A stretch of DNA of 64,000 nucleotides from Nocardia anocheti (GTDB lineage: Bacteria > Actinomycetota > Actinomycetes > Mycobacteriales > Mycobacteriaceae). This document shows, in pieces, positions 33,493-42,897 of the stretch. A program made the position numbers and the translations under genes. Within the stretch, counting starts at the first letter, position 1. Each line of letters starts with the position of its first letter. The stretch covers positions 310,001 through 374,000 of the forward strand of contig NZ_JAQQFV010000008.1 in NCBI RefSeq assembly GCF_029675105.1, read 5' to 3'. Below the pieces are notes generated by a model. It did no database searches, was not told where the DNA came from, and saw only the letters and a list, made by a program, of their open reading frames with translations.

Positions 33493-33681
33493 TCACGCCA
33501 GCCTCAGCGCAGCTTTGGGGCACTGCGCCACCGCCTCCTCCACGTCGGCGACGCGATCGTCGGCGACATCGCCCTCGAGCACGTGCAGGTTGTCGTCGTC
33601 ATCGAGTTCAAACATGTCAGGGGCGATTCCGACGCAGACGCCGTTCGCTTCGCACCGGTCGAAATCGACGATGATCTTCAT
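33493..33681 (-). CDS. fdxD: [3Fe-4S] ferredoxin
   Basis: A 62-residue ferredoxin with C10, C16 and C54 (CEANGVC...QCP), the three-cysteine pattern of [3Fe-4S] ferredoxins that feed P450s. Start ATG 33681 (MKIIVDFDRCEANG) has GGAAG upstream; a longer frame to 33765 runs into the KstR promoter. Position matches Rv3503c. The likely electron acceptor is CYP125. Confidence 0.9.
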   Translation of the reverse strand: MKIIVDFDRCEANGVCVGIAPDMFELDDDDNLHVLEGDVADDRVADVEEAVAQCPKAALRLA

Positions 33682-33767
33682 GAGAGCTTCCTTCCACGCG
33701 GTCTCGGCGACACTAACCCAGACAGTGGGCCCCGCGGAGCGGAACGGCCGCCGAATCACTGTCAATA

Positions 33768-33783
33768 CTGGAACATGTTCCAG
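33768..33783. promoter_or_regulatory. KstR box between fdxD and fadE26
   Basis: CTGGAACATGTTCCAG, a perfect 16-bp palindrome with the GAAC-NN-GTTC core. It lies in the divergent promoter of fdxD (start 33681) and fadE26 (start 33870) and probably controls both. Confidence 0.8.
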
Positions 33784-33869
33784 TTGGTATGCAATGATCG
33801 GTTTCGGCGGGGCTCATCCCCTGCGTCCCGCCACCCACTGTTTGGCCGCGAGAGACCGAGGTAGCAAGC

Positions 33870-35063
33870 ATGCGCGTCGCGTATACGCCGCAGCAGGAAG
33901 AACTCCGCGCCGAGCTGCGCGAGTATTTCGGCACGCTGATGACGCCCGAACGCCGCAAGGCGCTGAGCTCACAGACCGGCGAATACGGCGAGGGCGATGT
34001 CTACCGCGAGGTCGTACGGCAGATGGGCCGCGACGGCTGGCTCACGCTGAGCTGGCCCGAGGAGTACGGCGGCCAGGACCGCACCACGATGGATCAGCTG
34101 ATCTTCGTCGAGGAAGCCGCCATCGCCGGTGCCCCGGTCCCGTTCCTCACCCTGAACTCGGTCGCGCCGACGATCATGCAGTACGGCACCGAGGAGCAGA
34201 AGAAGTTCTTCCTGCCCAAGATCGCCTCGGGTGAGCTGCATTTCGCCATCGGCTACTCCGAGCCGGGCGCGGGCACCGACCTGGCCTCGCTGCGCACCTC
34301 GGCCGTGCGCGACGGCGACGACTTCGTGATCAACGGCCAGAAGATGTGGACCAGCCTCATCGCCTACGCCGACTACATCTGGCTGGCCGTGCGCACCGAC
34401 CCCTCGGCCAAGAAGCACAAGGGCATCACGATGTTCATCGTGCCCACCGACACCGAGGGCTTCTCCTGGACCCCCGTGCACACCATGGCCGGGCCCGACA
34501 CCTCCGCCACCTACTACCAGGACGTGCGGGTGCCCGCCTCGGCGATGGTCGGCCCGGAGAACGGCGGCTGGTCGCTGATCACCAACCAGCTCAACCACGA
34601 GCGCGTGGCGCTCACCTCGGCCGGACCGCTCTCGCTGGCGGTGAACCAGACCGTGGACTGGGCCAAGCAGACCACCCTGGCCGACGGCACGCGCGTCATC
34701 GACCAGGAATGGGTGCGGCTGAACCTGGCCCGCGTCTACGCCAAGGTCGAATACCTCAAGCTGCTGAACTGGGAGATCGCCAGCCGTGCCGACCAGGGCG
34801 GCGAGGCGGCCCCCAAGCCGTGGGACGCCTCGGCCTGCAAGATCTACGGCACCGAGCTGTCCACCGAGGCCTACCGCCTGCTCATGGAGGTCGTCGGCGC
34901 GCACGGCTATCTGCGTCAGGACTCCCCCGGCGCGGCGATGCTGGGCAGGCTCGAGCGGATGCACCGGGCCGCGCTGATCCTCACCTTCGGCGGCGGCACC
35001 AACGAGGTGCAACGCGACATCATCGCCATGACCGCCCTGCGCCAGCCCGCCGCCGCCCGCTGA
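33870..35063 (+). CDS. fadE26: Sterol side-chain acyl-CoA dehydrogenase subunit (ChsE4-type)
   Basis: A 397-residue acyl-CoA dehydrogenase: FAIGYSEPGAGTDLASLRT (FAD/substrate loop), WTSLIAYADYIWLAVRTDP, LNHERVALTSAGPLS, and C-terminal FGGGTNEVQRDIIAM. It corresponds to Rv3504. In M. tuberculosis FadE26 and FadE27 form an alpha2beta2 enzyme that oxidises C26-CoA steroid thioesters. The partner gene follows 22 bp downstream. GAGGTAG precedes the ATG. Confidence 0.93.
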   Translation: MRVAYTPQQEELRAELREYFGTLMTPERRKALSSQTGEYGEGDVYREVVRQMGRDGWLTLSWPEEYGGQDRTTMDQLIFVEEAAIAGAPVPFLTLNSVAPTIMQYGTEEQKKFFLPKIASGELHFAIGYSEPGAGTDLASLRTSAVRDGDDFVINGQKMWTSLIAYADYIWLAVRTDPSAKKHKGITMFIVPTDTEGFSWTPVHTMAGPDTSATYYQDVRVPASAMVGPENGGWSLITNQLNHERVALTSAGPLSLAVNQTVDWAKQTTLADGTRVIDQEWVRLNLARVYAKVEYLKLLNWEIASRADQGGEAAPKPWDASACKIYGTELSTEAYRLLMEVVGAHGYLRQDSPGAAMLGRLERMHRAALILTFGGGTNEVQRDIIAMTALRQPAAAR

Positions 35064-35085
35064 TCTCGAAAGCCGGTACCCCCTC

Positions 35086-36180
35086 ATGGATTTCACCCCC
35101 ACCGAAGCCCAGCTCGACCTCGCCCGGCTGACCGGCGAGATCTGCGCCAAGCTCGTCACCGCCGACCGCCTGCGCGAACTCGACACCGCGGGCCGCTTCG
35201 ACGATCAACTGTGGAAGGCACTCGCCGACGCGGGCGTGCTGGCCGCCGCCCTGCCGGAAGACCTGGGCGGCAGCGATTTCGGCGCGCTGGAACAGACCGC
35301 GATCCTGCGCGAACTCGGCAAGTCCGTGGCCGCCGTGCCGGTGCTGTGGTCGGTCGTGGTGGCCGCCGACGCGCTGGCCCGCTTCGGTGACGAGGACCAG
35401 CGCGCGCTGGCCGCCCGCGCGGGCACCGGCGAGATCGTCCTCACCGCCGCGCTCGCCGAACCGCTGCGCGCCGCCACCGACGCGCCCGGCCTCGTCGCCA
35501 CCGAGTCCGACGGCTGGACCGTCACCGGGACCGCGACCACCGTCGCCTTCGCCGACCGCGCCGAACGAATCCTGGTGCCCGCCACCGTGTCCGGCCGCCC
35601 GGCCGTCTTCGTGGTCGATCCCGCGCACGCCTCGGTGACCCGCACCGCCCAGCAGGTCGTCGACCTCGCGCCGGAATTCCTCGTCGAATTCTCCGAGACC
35701 CCCGCCGAACTCCTCGGCACCCTCGACACCGGCGCCGAGATCCTGACCCGACTGCGCGAGCAGGCCTGGCTCGGCCTGGCCGCCCTGCAACTCGGCACCC
35801 TCGAACGGGCACTCGAGCTGACCGCCGAACACACCCGCACCCGCGAACAGTTCGGCAAGCCGCTCGGCGCGTTCCAGGCTGTCGCCCAGCGTCTTTCCGA
35901 CGCCTACATCGACATCAACGGCCTGCGTCTGGCCGTCACCCAGGCCGCCTGGCGCGTCACCGAGGGTCTCCCGGCCACCGAGTCCGTCCACATCGCCAAG
36001 TTCTGGGCCGCCGAAGCGGGCCACAAGGTCGCCCACACCGTCATCCACATCCACGGCGGCCTCGGCATCGACCGCGACCACATCGTCCACAACTACTTCA
36101 CCGCCGCCAAACACCACGAATTCGCCCTCGGTGGCGCCACACCCCACCTCCTCGCCCTGGGCGCGGAACTGGCGCGCTGA
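35086..36180 (+). CDS. fadE27: Sterol side-chain acyl-CoA dehydrogenase subunit (ChsE5-type)
   Basis: A 364-residue acyl-CoA dehydrogenase-fold partner: MDFTPTEAQLDLARLTGEI, GLAALQLGTLERALELTAEHTRTREQFGKPLGAFQAVAQRL, VIHIHGGLGIDRDHIVHNYF. It matches Rv3505. The catalytic glutamate and FAD binding are divided between the two subunits in this enzyme type. It is followed by an inserted toxin-antitoxin block on the other strand instead of fadD17. Confidence 0.93.
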   Translation: MDFTPTEAQLDLARLTGEICAKLVTADRLRELDTAGRFDDQLWKALADAGVLAAALPEDLGGSDFGALEQTAILRELGKSVAAVPVLWSVVVAADALARFGDEDQRALAARAGTGEIVLTAALAEPLRAATDAPGLVATESDGWTVTGTATTVAFADRAERILVPATVSGRPAVFVVDPAHASVTRTAQQVVDLAPEFLVEFSETPAELLGTLDTGAEILTRLREQAWLGLAALQLGTLERALELTAEHTRTREQFGKPLGAFQAVAQRLSDAYIDINGLRLAVTQAAWRVTEGLPATESVHIAKFWAAEAGHKVAHTVIHIHGGLGIDRDHIVHNYFTAAKHHEFALGGATPHLLALGAELAR

Positions 36181-36211
36181 GCCGGAGCGCGCCGCAGACG
36201 GAGCCGCTCTG

Positions 36212-36580
36212 TCACCGCGCGAAGCGGACGAGTTCCTTCGCGATCGACGGGACGTCGAGATTTCCCTGACAGACACCGAGGACGAACGCCTCCGCCGAGT
36301 CGACATCAAACGTCTCGTCGAGTGGGGCACCATTGAGGTGCAGGAACACCCACGTCGCATACCAGGCCAGTCGCTTGTTGCCGTCGATCAGACCGTGATT
36401 ACGTGCGAGCGATTCCATCAGCGCGGCGGCCTTCTGCCACAGATCCGGGTAGGCGTCCTGGCCGAACACACTCGACTGCGGCCGCGCCAGCGCCGAATCG
36501 AGCAGACCGTAGTCACGAACATCCGGGGTACCGAGCCGCCCGGCCAGGCTCAGCAGCTCCGACAATGTCAGATACTGCAT
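36212..36580 (-). CDS. Doc-family (Fic fold) toxin
   Basis: A 122-residue Doc/Fic protein with the active-site motif HGLIDGNKR at residues 62-70. Known Doc toxins phosphorylate EF-Tu. The single-domain length and the upstream antitoxin that shares a base with it (36580) define a toxin-antitoxin pair. It is inserted between fadE27 and the rest of the sterol locus. Confidence 0.88.
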   Translation of the reverse strand: MQYLTLSELLSLAGRLGTPDVRDYGLLDSALARPQSSVFGQDAYPDLWQKAAALMESLARNHGLIDGNKRLAWYATWVFLHLNGAPLDETFDVDSAEAFVLGVCQGNLDVPSIAKELVRFAR

Positions 36581-36777
36581 CAGGCAAGCCGTCTGTTCAG
36601 CTCTTCGCTGACCTTCAGGACGTGGTCGGCGGCCTCGTTGAACAGCCGGGCGCGCTCGTTGATCGCCGCGACGACCGCATCGTGCGCGAACTGCTGCATA
36701 CTCCGCCCTTCAGCCTCGGCGCGCTGCCGGAGCGCGTCCAACTCGTCGTCGGTGAATCGAACATTCAGACCAGCCAT
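36580..36777 (-). CDS. Ribbon-helix-helix antitoxin
   Basis: A 65-residue protein, LNVRFTDDELDALRQRAEAEG then SMQQFAHDAVVAAINERARL: a ribbon-helix-helix DNA-binding fold, with a C-terminal helical tail that would neutralise the toxin. ATG 36777 is chosen because the fold begins there; a frame to 36810 crosses the operator palindrome. RHH partners are seen with some Doc toxins in place of Phd. Confidence 0.8.
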   Translation of the reverse strand: MAGLNVRFTDDELDALRQRAEAEGRSMQQFAHDAVVAAINERARLFNEAADHVLKVSEELNRRLA

Positions 36778-36785
36778 GGACACGA

Positions 36786-36803
36786 TGGTACCGCGCGGTA
36801 CCA
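36786..36803. promoter_or_regulatory. Operator palindrome of the toxin-antitoxin operon
   Basis: TGGTACCGCGCGGTACCA, a perfect 18-bp palindrome, 9 bp upstream of the antitoxin start. It is the natural site for conditional autoregulation by the RHH antitoxin. Confidence 0.75.
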
Positions 36804-36822
36804 CGCACAACCAGCGAATTTT

Positions 36823-37404
36823 CTATTCGAGGGTCGAGGTCAGGTATCGCTGGACGGTCGGGGCGATGTCGGCGATCAGGTCGTCGGGACGCATCTCGAC
36901 GACCGGGGGTAGGCGCAGGATGTAGCGGCACAGGGCGATGCCGAGGAGTTGGGTGGCGATGAGGCCCGCTCGGCGGGGGGCGTCGGTGGGGTCGCCGACG
37001 CGCAGGACGGCGGGTAGGACCTGGTCGGCGAAGATGGCGCGGACGCGATCGGCGACGGCCTCGTCGGTGATGGCCGAGCGCAGCAGGATCAGCAGGACGA
37101 TGTTGTCGCCGCCCTCCCAGATGGCGAGGAAGCGGCGGACCAGGCGTTCGCCCAGGGTGTCCGGTGGCGCGGTGGCGAGGTCGGGCAGGTCCAGGTCGAT
37201 CTGGACGGCCGCGGCGAACAGGCCGTCCTTGCTGCCGAAATAGCGCATCACCATGGAGGGATCGATCTCGGCGTCGGCGGCGATGGCGCGGATGGTCGCC
37301 TTGGCGTAGCCGTCGGCGGCGAAGCGCGCGCGGGCCGCGTCGAGGATGACGGCCTTGGTGGCCTCAGAGCGGCGGACCGGGGATTTCGACGCGGCGGACT
37401 TCAT
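36823..37404 (-). CDS. TetR-family repressor of the adjacent monooxygenase
   Basis: A 193-residue TetR: ILDAARARFAADGYAKATIRAIAADAEIDPSMVMRYFGSKDGLFAAAV helix-turn-helix, then a C-terminal domain with VLLILLRSAITDEAVADRVR. It is divergent from the FAD monooxygenase with paired operators between. It does not resemble KstR in its sensing domain, so it is a local regulator. Confidence 0.88.
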   Translation of the reverse strand: MKSAASKSPVRRSEATKAVILDAARARFAADGYAKATIRAIAADAEIDPSMVMRYFGSKDGLFAAAVQIDLDLPDLATAPPDTLGERLVRRFLAIWEGGDNIVLLILLRSAITDEAVADRVRAIFADQVLPAVLRVGDPTDAPRRAGLIATQLLGIALCRYILRLPPVVEMRPDDLIADIAPTVQRYLTSTLE

Positions 37405-37478
37405 GCCAACAAGTGTAGGCCAACAACCGTTGACTTACGCCGTCCCGCACGGTTACCGTTATGCCTACAAGCGTTGGC
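37405..37478. promoter_or_regulatory. Paired TetR operators in the divergent promoter
   Basis: GCCAACAAGTGTAGGC (37405-37420) and GCCTACAAGCGTTGGC (37463-37478) are inverted copies of each other (arms GCCAAC and GTAGGC). Partial copies, CCAACAACCGTTGAC from 37420 and ACAAGCGTTGACC near 37481, lie beside them. The first touches the tetR start codon and the second lies just before the monooxygenase ribosome site. Confidence 0.7.
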
Positions 37479-37504
37479 AAACAAGCGTTGACCAGGAGTC
37501 GCAG

Positions 37505-38680
37505 ATGTCCGCCACCCAGCTGCCCGCCCACACCTCCGTTGTCGTCGTCGGGGCCGGTCCCGCCGGACTCACCGCCGCGATCGTGCTCGCGGAGGCGGGG
37601 GTCGACCACGTCCTGATCGATCGGCTGGGTGAAGGCGCGAACACCTCGCGTGCCGCCGTGGTGCACGCCCGGACGCTCGAGGTTCTCGCGGAGCTGGGAC
37701 TCGCGGACGAACTCGTCGCGCGGGGTATCGAGGTGCCCACCTTCAAGGTGCACGACGGTCCGAAGACCTTGGCCACCATCGGTTTCGGGAACATCGCGTC
37801 GGAGTTCCCGTACACGTTGATGATTCCGCAGGACGTCACCGAAGAGGTTCTGCTCGACCGGCTCCACCGCGCGGGCGGCACGGTCCACCGCCCGGTCACC
37901 GTCACCGGACTCACCGAGGAAAACGACCGCGCCACTGTCGAATACACCGCGAGTGGGCACACCGGCACGGTCAGCGCCGACTACGTGATCGGCGCCGACG
38001 GTATGCACAGCGTGGTCCGGGAGCAGGCGGGCATCGGCTTCACCGGCGACACCTACCCCGCCTCGTTCGTGCTGGCCGATGTGCGCATGAGCTGGCCGAC
38101 CCCGCGCACCGAAGTCTCCCTGCATCTTTCGCCCGAAGGCGTCACGGTGGTCGCCCCGCTGCCCGACCCGGCGGGGGAACGCTACCGCGTCGTGGCCACG
38201 GTGGACGACGCGCCGGAACACCCGCCGCTCGCCCAGATCCAGACCTTGCTCGACGCGCGCGGTCCCGGCGGGGAGATCCGCGTCGACGAGGTGCTGTGGA
38301 GCTCGCGCTTCCGCGTGCACCACCGCGTCGCCGAGCGTTACCGCGCGGGCCGCGTCCTGCTCGCCGGAGACGCCGCGCACGTGCACAGCCCGGCGGGCGG
38401 CCAGGGCATGAACACCGGCATCCAGGACGCCGCGATGCTCGCCGGTCTGCTCACGAAAGTGGTCGCGGGAGAACCGGATTCGCTGCTCGACACCTACGAG
38501 ACCGTCCGCAGGCCGATCGCCCTGGACGTGGTCGCCTTCACCGACCGCATGACCCGTATGGCCACCCTCCGCTCGGCCCCGGCCCGCACCGCCCGCAACA
38601 CCGCCCTGCGTCTGCTCACCCGCATCCCCGCCGTCCGCACCACCCTCGCCACCCGCCTCGCCGAACTCCCCACCCGCTAG
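37505..38680 (+). CDS. FAD-dependent aromatic-ring-type monooxygenase
   Basis: A 391-residue class A flavoprotein monooxygenase: Rossmann VVVVGAGPAGLTAAIVLAEAG, middle YVIGADGMHSVVREQAGIGF (DG motif), and GRVLLAGDAAHVHSPAGGQGMNTGIQDA (GD motif). AGGAG precedes the ATG. The longer frame upstream crosses the operators. Such enzymes hydroxylate phenols or related compounds, or oxidise antibiotics; the substrate is unknown. No sterol gene of this type sits here in M. tuberculosis. Confidence 0.88.
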   Translation: MSATQLPAHTSVVVVGAGPAGLTAAIVLAEAGVDHVLIDRLGEGANTSRAAVVHARTLEVLAELGLADELVARGIEVPTFKVHDGPKTLATIGFGNIASEFPYTLMIPQDVTEEVLLDRLHRAGGTVHRPVTVTGLTEENDRATVEYTASGHTGTVSADYVIGADGMHSVVREQAGIGFTGDTYPASFVLADVRMSWPTPRTEVSLHLSPEGVTVVAPLPDPAGERYRVVATVDDAPEHPPLAQIQTLLDARGPGGEIRVDEVLWSSRFRVHHRVAERYRAGRVLLAGDAAHVHSPAGGQGMNTGIQDAAMLAGLLTKVVAGEPDSLLDTYETVRRPIALDVVAFTDRMTRMATLRSAPARTARNTALRLLTRIPAVRTTLATRLAELPTR

Positions 38681-38716
38681 CCGGGCCACCAGAGGGTGTC
38701 CACCTCAGGAACGCGA

Positions 38717-38749
38717 CTCGGCCCGCCCGGGAGTGCCGGGCGGGCCGAG
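38717..38749. terminator. Hairpin between convergent monooxygenase and fadD19
   Basis: A 14-bp perfect stem, CTCGGCCCGCCCGG (38717-38730) with 38736-38749 and a 5-nt loop. It lies between two convergent genes and can act on either strand. There is no strong T run. Confidence 0.7.
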
Positions 38750-38759
38750 GGGTGGGGAA

Positions 38760-40403
<1,644 letters not shown>

Positions 40404-40414
40404 AGTGTCAAAAA

Positions 40415-40428
40415 TAGAACGTGTTACT
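40415..40428. promoter_or_regulatory. KstR box between fadD19 and echA19
   Basis: TAGAACGTGTTACT (plus strand). The same divergent promoter is KstR-controlled in M. tuberculosis (Rv3515c/Rv3516). On the fadD19 side the GTTCTA half leads straight into the leaderless start. Confidence 0.8.
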
Positions 40429-40447
40429 GTTTCTGACAAGGTTTCGG

Positions 40448-40469
40448 CGAGACTCGCTCGCGAGTCTCG
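40448..40469 (+). promoter_or_regulatory. Perfect hairpin in the echA19 leader
   Basis: CGAGACTCGC pairs with GCGAGTCTCG around a 2-nt centre (22 bp in all). It lies between the KstR box and the echA19 ribosome site (CAGGAG). It could be a second operator or an mRNA structure. It shares short words with the hairpin inside the DUF35 gene (46011-46101). Confidence 0.6.
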
Positions 40470-40487
40470 GACGTCAGGAGAATTCGG

Positions 40488-41270
40488 ATGGCCCACTGCC
40501 TGGTCGAGAAGCGCGACCATGTCCTCATCGTGACCATGAACCGCCCGGAGGCGCGCAACGCCCTCTCCGGCGAGATGATGGCGATCATGCGCGACGCCTG
40601 GGACCAGGTCGACAGCGATCCCGAGATCCGCGTCGCCATCCTGACCGGCGCCGGTGGCGCGTTCTGCGCGGGCGCCGACCTCAAGGCGATGACCGCCCAG
40701 CACCCCGGCGACTCCTTCAAGGGCGGCGGCTGGGACCTCTCGCGCATCGACGCGCTGCTCAAGGGCCGCAGGCTCACCAAGCCACTGATCGCCGCCGTCG
40801 AGGGCCCCGCCATCGCGGGCGGCACCGAGATCCTGCAGGCCACCGACATCCGGGTGGCGGGCGAGAGCGCGAAATTCGGTGTCTCCGAACCGCGCTGGGG
40901 CCTGTTCCCGCTGGGCGGCTCCGCGGTCCGGCTCCCCCGCCAGATCCCCGCCACCGTCGCCGCCGACCTGCTGCTGACCGGCCGCCACATCAAGGCCGCC
41001 GAGGCCAAGGAAATCGGCCTGATCGGCCACGTCGTCCCCGACGGCACCGCCCTGGACAAGGCCCTCGAACTCGCCGAGATGATCTCCGCCAACGGCCCGC
41101 TGGCCGTCCAGGCGATCCTCAAGACCATCCGCGACACCGAGGGCATGCACGAGAACGACGCCTTCAAGGTCGACGCCGAACTCGGCGCCGCCGTCTTCAA
41201 GTCGGCCGACGCGAAAGAGGGCCCCAAAGCCTTCGCCGAAAAGCGCAAGCCCACTTTCACCGGCGAGTGA
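40488..41270 (+). CDS. echA19: Sterol side-chain enoyl-CoA hydratase
   Basis: A 260-residue crotonase: VTMNRPEARNALSGEMM, oxyanion loop GAGGAFCAGADLKAM, AAVEGPAIAGGTEILQATDIRVAG, EPRWGLFPLGGSAVRLPRQI. It matches Rv3516, which hydrates steroid enoyl-CoA intermediates of side-chain beta-oxidation. Start ATG 40488 behind CAGGAG. Confidence 0.93.
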   Translation: MAHCLVEKRDHVLIVTMNRPEARNALSGEMMAIMRDAWDQVDSDPEIRVAILTGAGGAFCAGADLKAMTAQHPGDSFKGGGWDLSRIDALLKGRRLTKPLIAAVEGPAIAGGTEILQATDIRVAGESAKFGVSEPRWGLFPLGGSAVRLPRQIPATVAADLLLTGRHIKAAEAKEIGLIGHVVPDGTALDKALELAEMISANGPLAVQAILKTIRDTEGMHENDAFKVDAELGAAVFKSADAKEGPKAFAEKRKPTFTGE

Positions 41271-41324
41271 AACGCCGCGAGAGCGCCGGGCTGTTCGCCC
41301 TGCGCCCTCGCCGATCGGGGTCGA

Positions 41325-41738
41325 TCAGCCCGGGTAGTTCATGAAGAACGGCTCCCACTGGTGGCCGTCGGGGTCGAGGAAGGTGCGGCCGTGCATGCCG
41401 ACCTCGGCTTCCTGGGCGCGCTTGTCCTCGTTGGTCTGTTCGGTGGCGCCCGCGGCGACGGCGGCGTCGGTGAGGGTGTCGACTTCCTCGGCGCTGGCCA
41501 GGGACAGGGCGTACCCGGCGGCGGCGGTGTTGACGGTGTCGGCGATGGGGCGCGTGCTGAAGGTCGAGAAGAAGGGCTTGGTCAGCAGCATGAGGCAGAT
41601 GTTGTCGTCGATGACGATGCACGACGCGTTCTGGTCGGTGAAATCCTCGTTGACCTTCCAGCCGAGGGCCTCGTAGAAGCTCTTGGAGCGGTCGAGGTCG
41701 GCGACGGGGAGGTTGATGAAGATCATCTTGCTGCTCAT
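41325..41738 (-). CDS. VOC/glyoxalase-fold protein
   Basis: A 137-residue vicinal-oxygen-chelate protein: MIFINLPVADLDRSKSFYEALGW, then CIVIDDNICLMLLT, and C-terminal MHGRTFLDPDGHQWEPFFMN. Start ATG 41738 follows AAAGG. It is divergent from a sigma-factor gene; such VOC proteins are often found with SigG-type sigma factors. Ligand unknown. Not part of the M. tuberculosis sterol order. Confidence 0.85.
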   Translation of the reverse strand: MSSKMIFINLPVADLDRSKSFYEALGWKVNEDFTDQNASCIVIDDNICLMLLTKPFFSTFSTRPIADTVNTAAAGYALSLASAEEVDTLTDAAVAAGATEQTNEDKRAQEAEVGMHGRTFLDPDGHQWEPFFMNYPG

Positions 41739-41891
41739 GGGTATCGGCCTTTCGGGGCGTCGTTGCGGTCTCGAACATGTAGACGCGGCGCCCGTGGCGG
41801 AATCATCGGTCGGCGGCGAAATCGGTGGAATTCGCCGGGCCGCGCTTTCGCCCCTGTTCGCTGTCGTACCCCTGTGGCATCGTGAGGAACT

Positions 41892-42890
41892 ATGAGCGAC
41901 GCCACAACCACCACCACCGGCCCCGACCCCGCTGTCCTGGCCGAATTCGAATCCCACCGGCGCGAGTTGTGCGCGTACGCCTACCGCATGCTCGGCTCCT
42001 CGTTCGAGGCCGAGGACGCGGTGCAGGAGACATTCACCCGCGCCTGGCGCTCCTACGACTCCTTCGAGGGCCGCGCGAGTCTGCGCTCGTGGCTCTACAA
42101 GATCGCCACCAATATCTGTCTGGACATGCTCGACCGGCCACAGAGCCGCGCCAGACCGATGGATCTCAACGGGCCGGGGCGCCCCGATTCCCCCCTGCCC
42201 GCCCCGCAGCCCGACTACGTGTGGATCGAGCCCATCCCCAACGCTCTGGCCTTCGGCGCCGATCCGGCCGAGCACGCCTCCACCAAGGACACGCTGCGCC
42301 TGGCGTTCGTGGCGGCCTGCCAGCACCTGCCCGCCACCCAGCGCGCGATCCTGATCATGCGCGAGGTGCTGCGCTTCTCGGCGAGCGAGACCGCCGAGGC
42401 GCTGATGATGTCGCCCGCGTCGGTGAACAGCGCGCTGCAACGCGCGCGGGCGACCATGTCGAAGGTGCAGCCCACGGTCGGTGACGGGTTCGACGAGTCC
42501 GATCCCGGTCAGCGCAAGCTCATCGACGATTTCGTGCAGGCGTTCGAGGCCTACGACATGGACGCGCTCACCACCCTGCTCAAAGCCGATGTGGCGCTGT
42601 CGATGCCGCCGTTCGAGCTGTGGATCTCCGGGCCGGAGAACGTGGCCGCGTTCATGCTCGGCACCGGCAGTGCCTGCCGCGATTCCCGGATGGTGCCGCT
42701 GGCCGGTGCCAACGGGCTGCCCGCCTTCGGCCACTACAAGCCCAGCGAGGAGCCGGGTGTGTGGGTGCCGTGGTCGATCACCGTGCTCGAACTCGACGGC
42801 GACACCATCGCCGGGCTGAACTTCTTCCTCGACACCGAGCGGCTGTTCCCGCTGTTCGGCCTCGCACCGGAGTGGCGCGAGGCCGTCTAG
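41892..42890 (+). CDS. SigG-type ECF sigma factor with SnoaL-like C-terminal domain
   Basis: A 332-residue ECF sigma factor. Sigma-2: LCAYAYRMLGSSFEAEDAVQETFTRAWRSYDSFEGRASLRSWLYKIATNICLDML. Sigma-4: HLPATQRAILIMREVLRFSASETAEALMMSPASVNSALQRARA. A C-terminal NTF2/SnoaL-like domain from about residue 200 (VQAFEAYDMDALTTLLKADVALSMPP) probably regulates activity in place of a separate anti-sigma factor. Divergent from the VOC gene, its likely target. Confidence 0.9.
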   Translation: MSDATTTTTGPDPAVLAEFESHRRELCAYAYRMLGSSFEAEDAVQETFTRAWRSYDSFEGRASLRSWLYKIATNICLDMLDRPQSRARPMDLNGPGRPDSPLPAPQPDYVWIEPIPNALAFGADPAEHASTKDTLRLAFVAACQHLPATQRAILIMREVLRFSASETAEALMMSPASVNSALQRARATMSKVQPTVGDGFDESDPGQRKLIDDFVQAFEAYDMDALTTLLKADVALSMPPFELWISGPENVAAFMLGTGSACRDSRMVPLAGANGLPAFGHYKPSEEPGVWVPWSITVLELDGDTIAGLNFFLDTERLFPLFGLAPEWREAV

Positions 42891-42897
42891 CGGCGGT

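Noticed and set aside
36823..37404. TetR gene inside the sterol locus as KstR
   Set aside because: The sensing domain is unlike KstR, and its operators (GCCAAC...GTAGGC) are not the KstR motif; it is local to the monooxygenase.
40404..41150. Long upstream extension of fadD19 on the minus strand
   Set aside because: It is antisense to echA19 and passes through the KstR promoter; the conserved protein starts at 40403.
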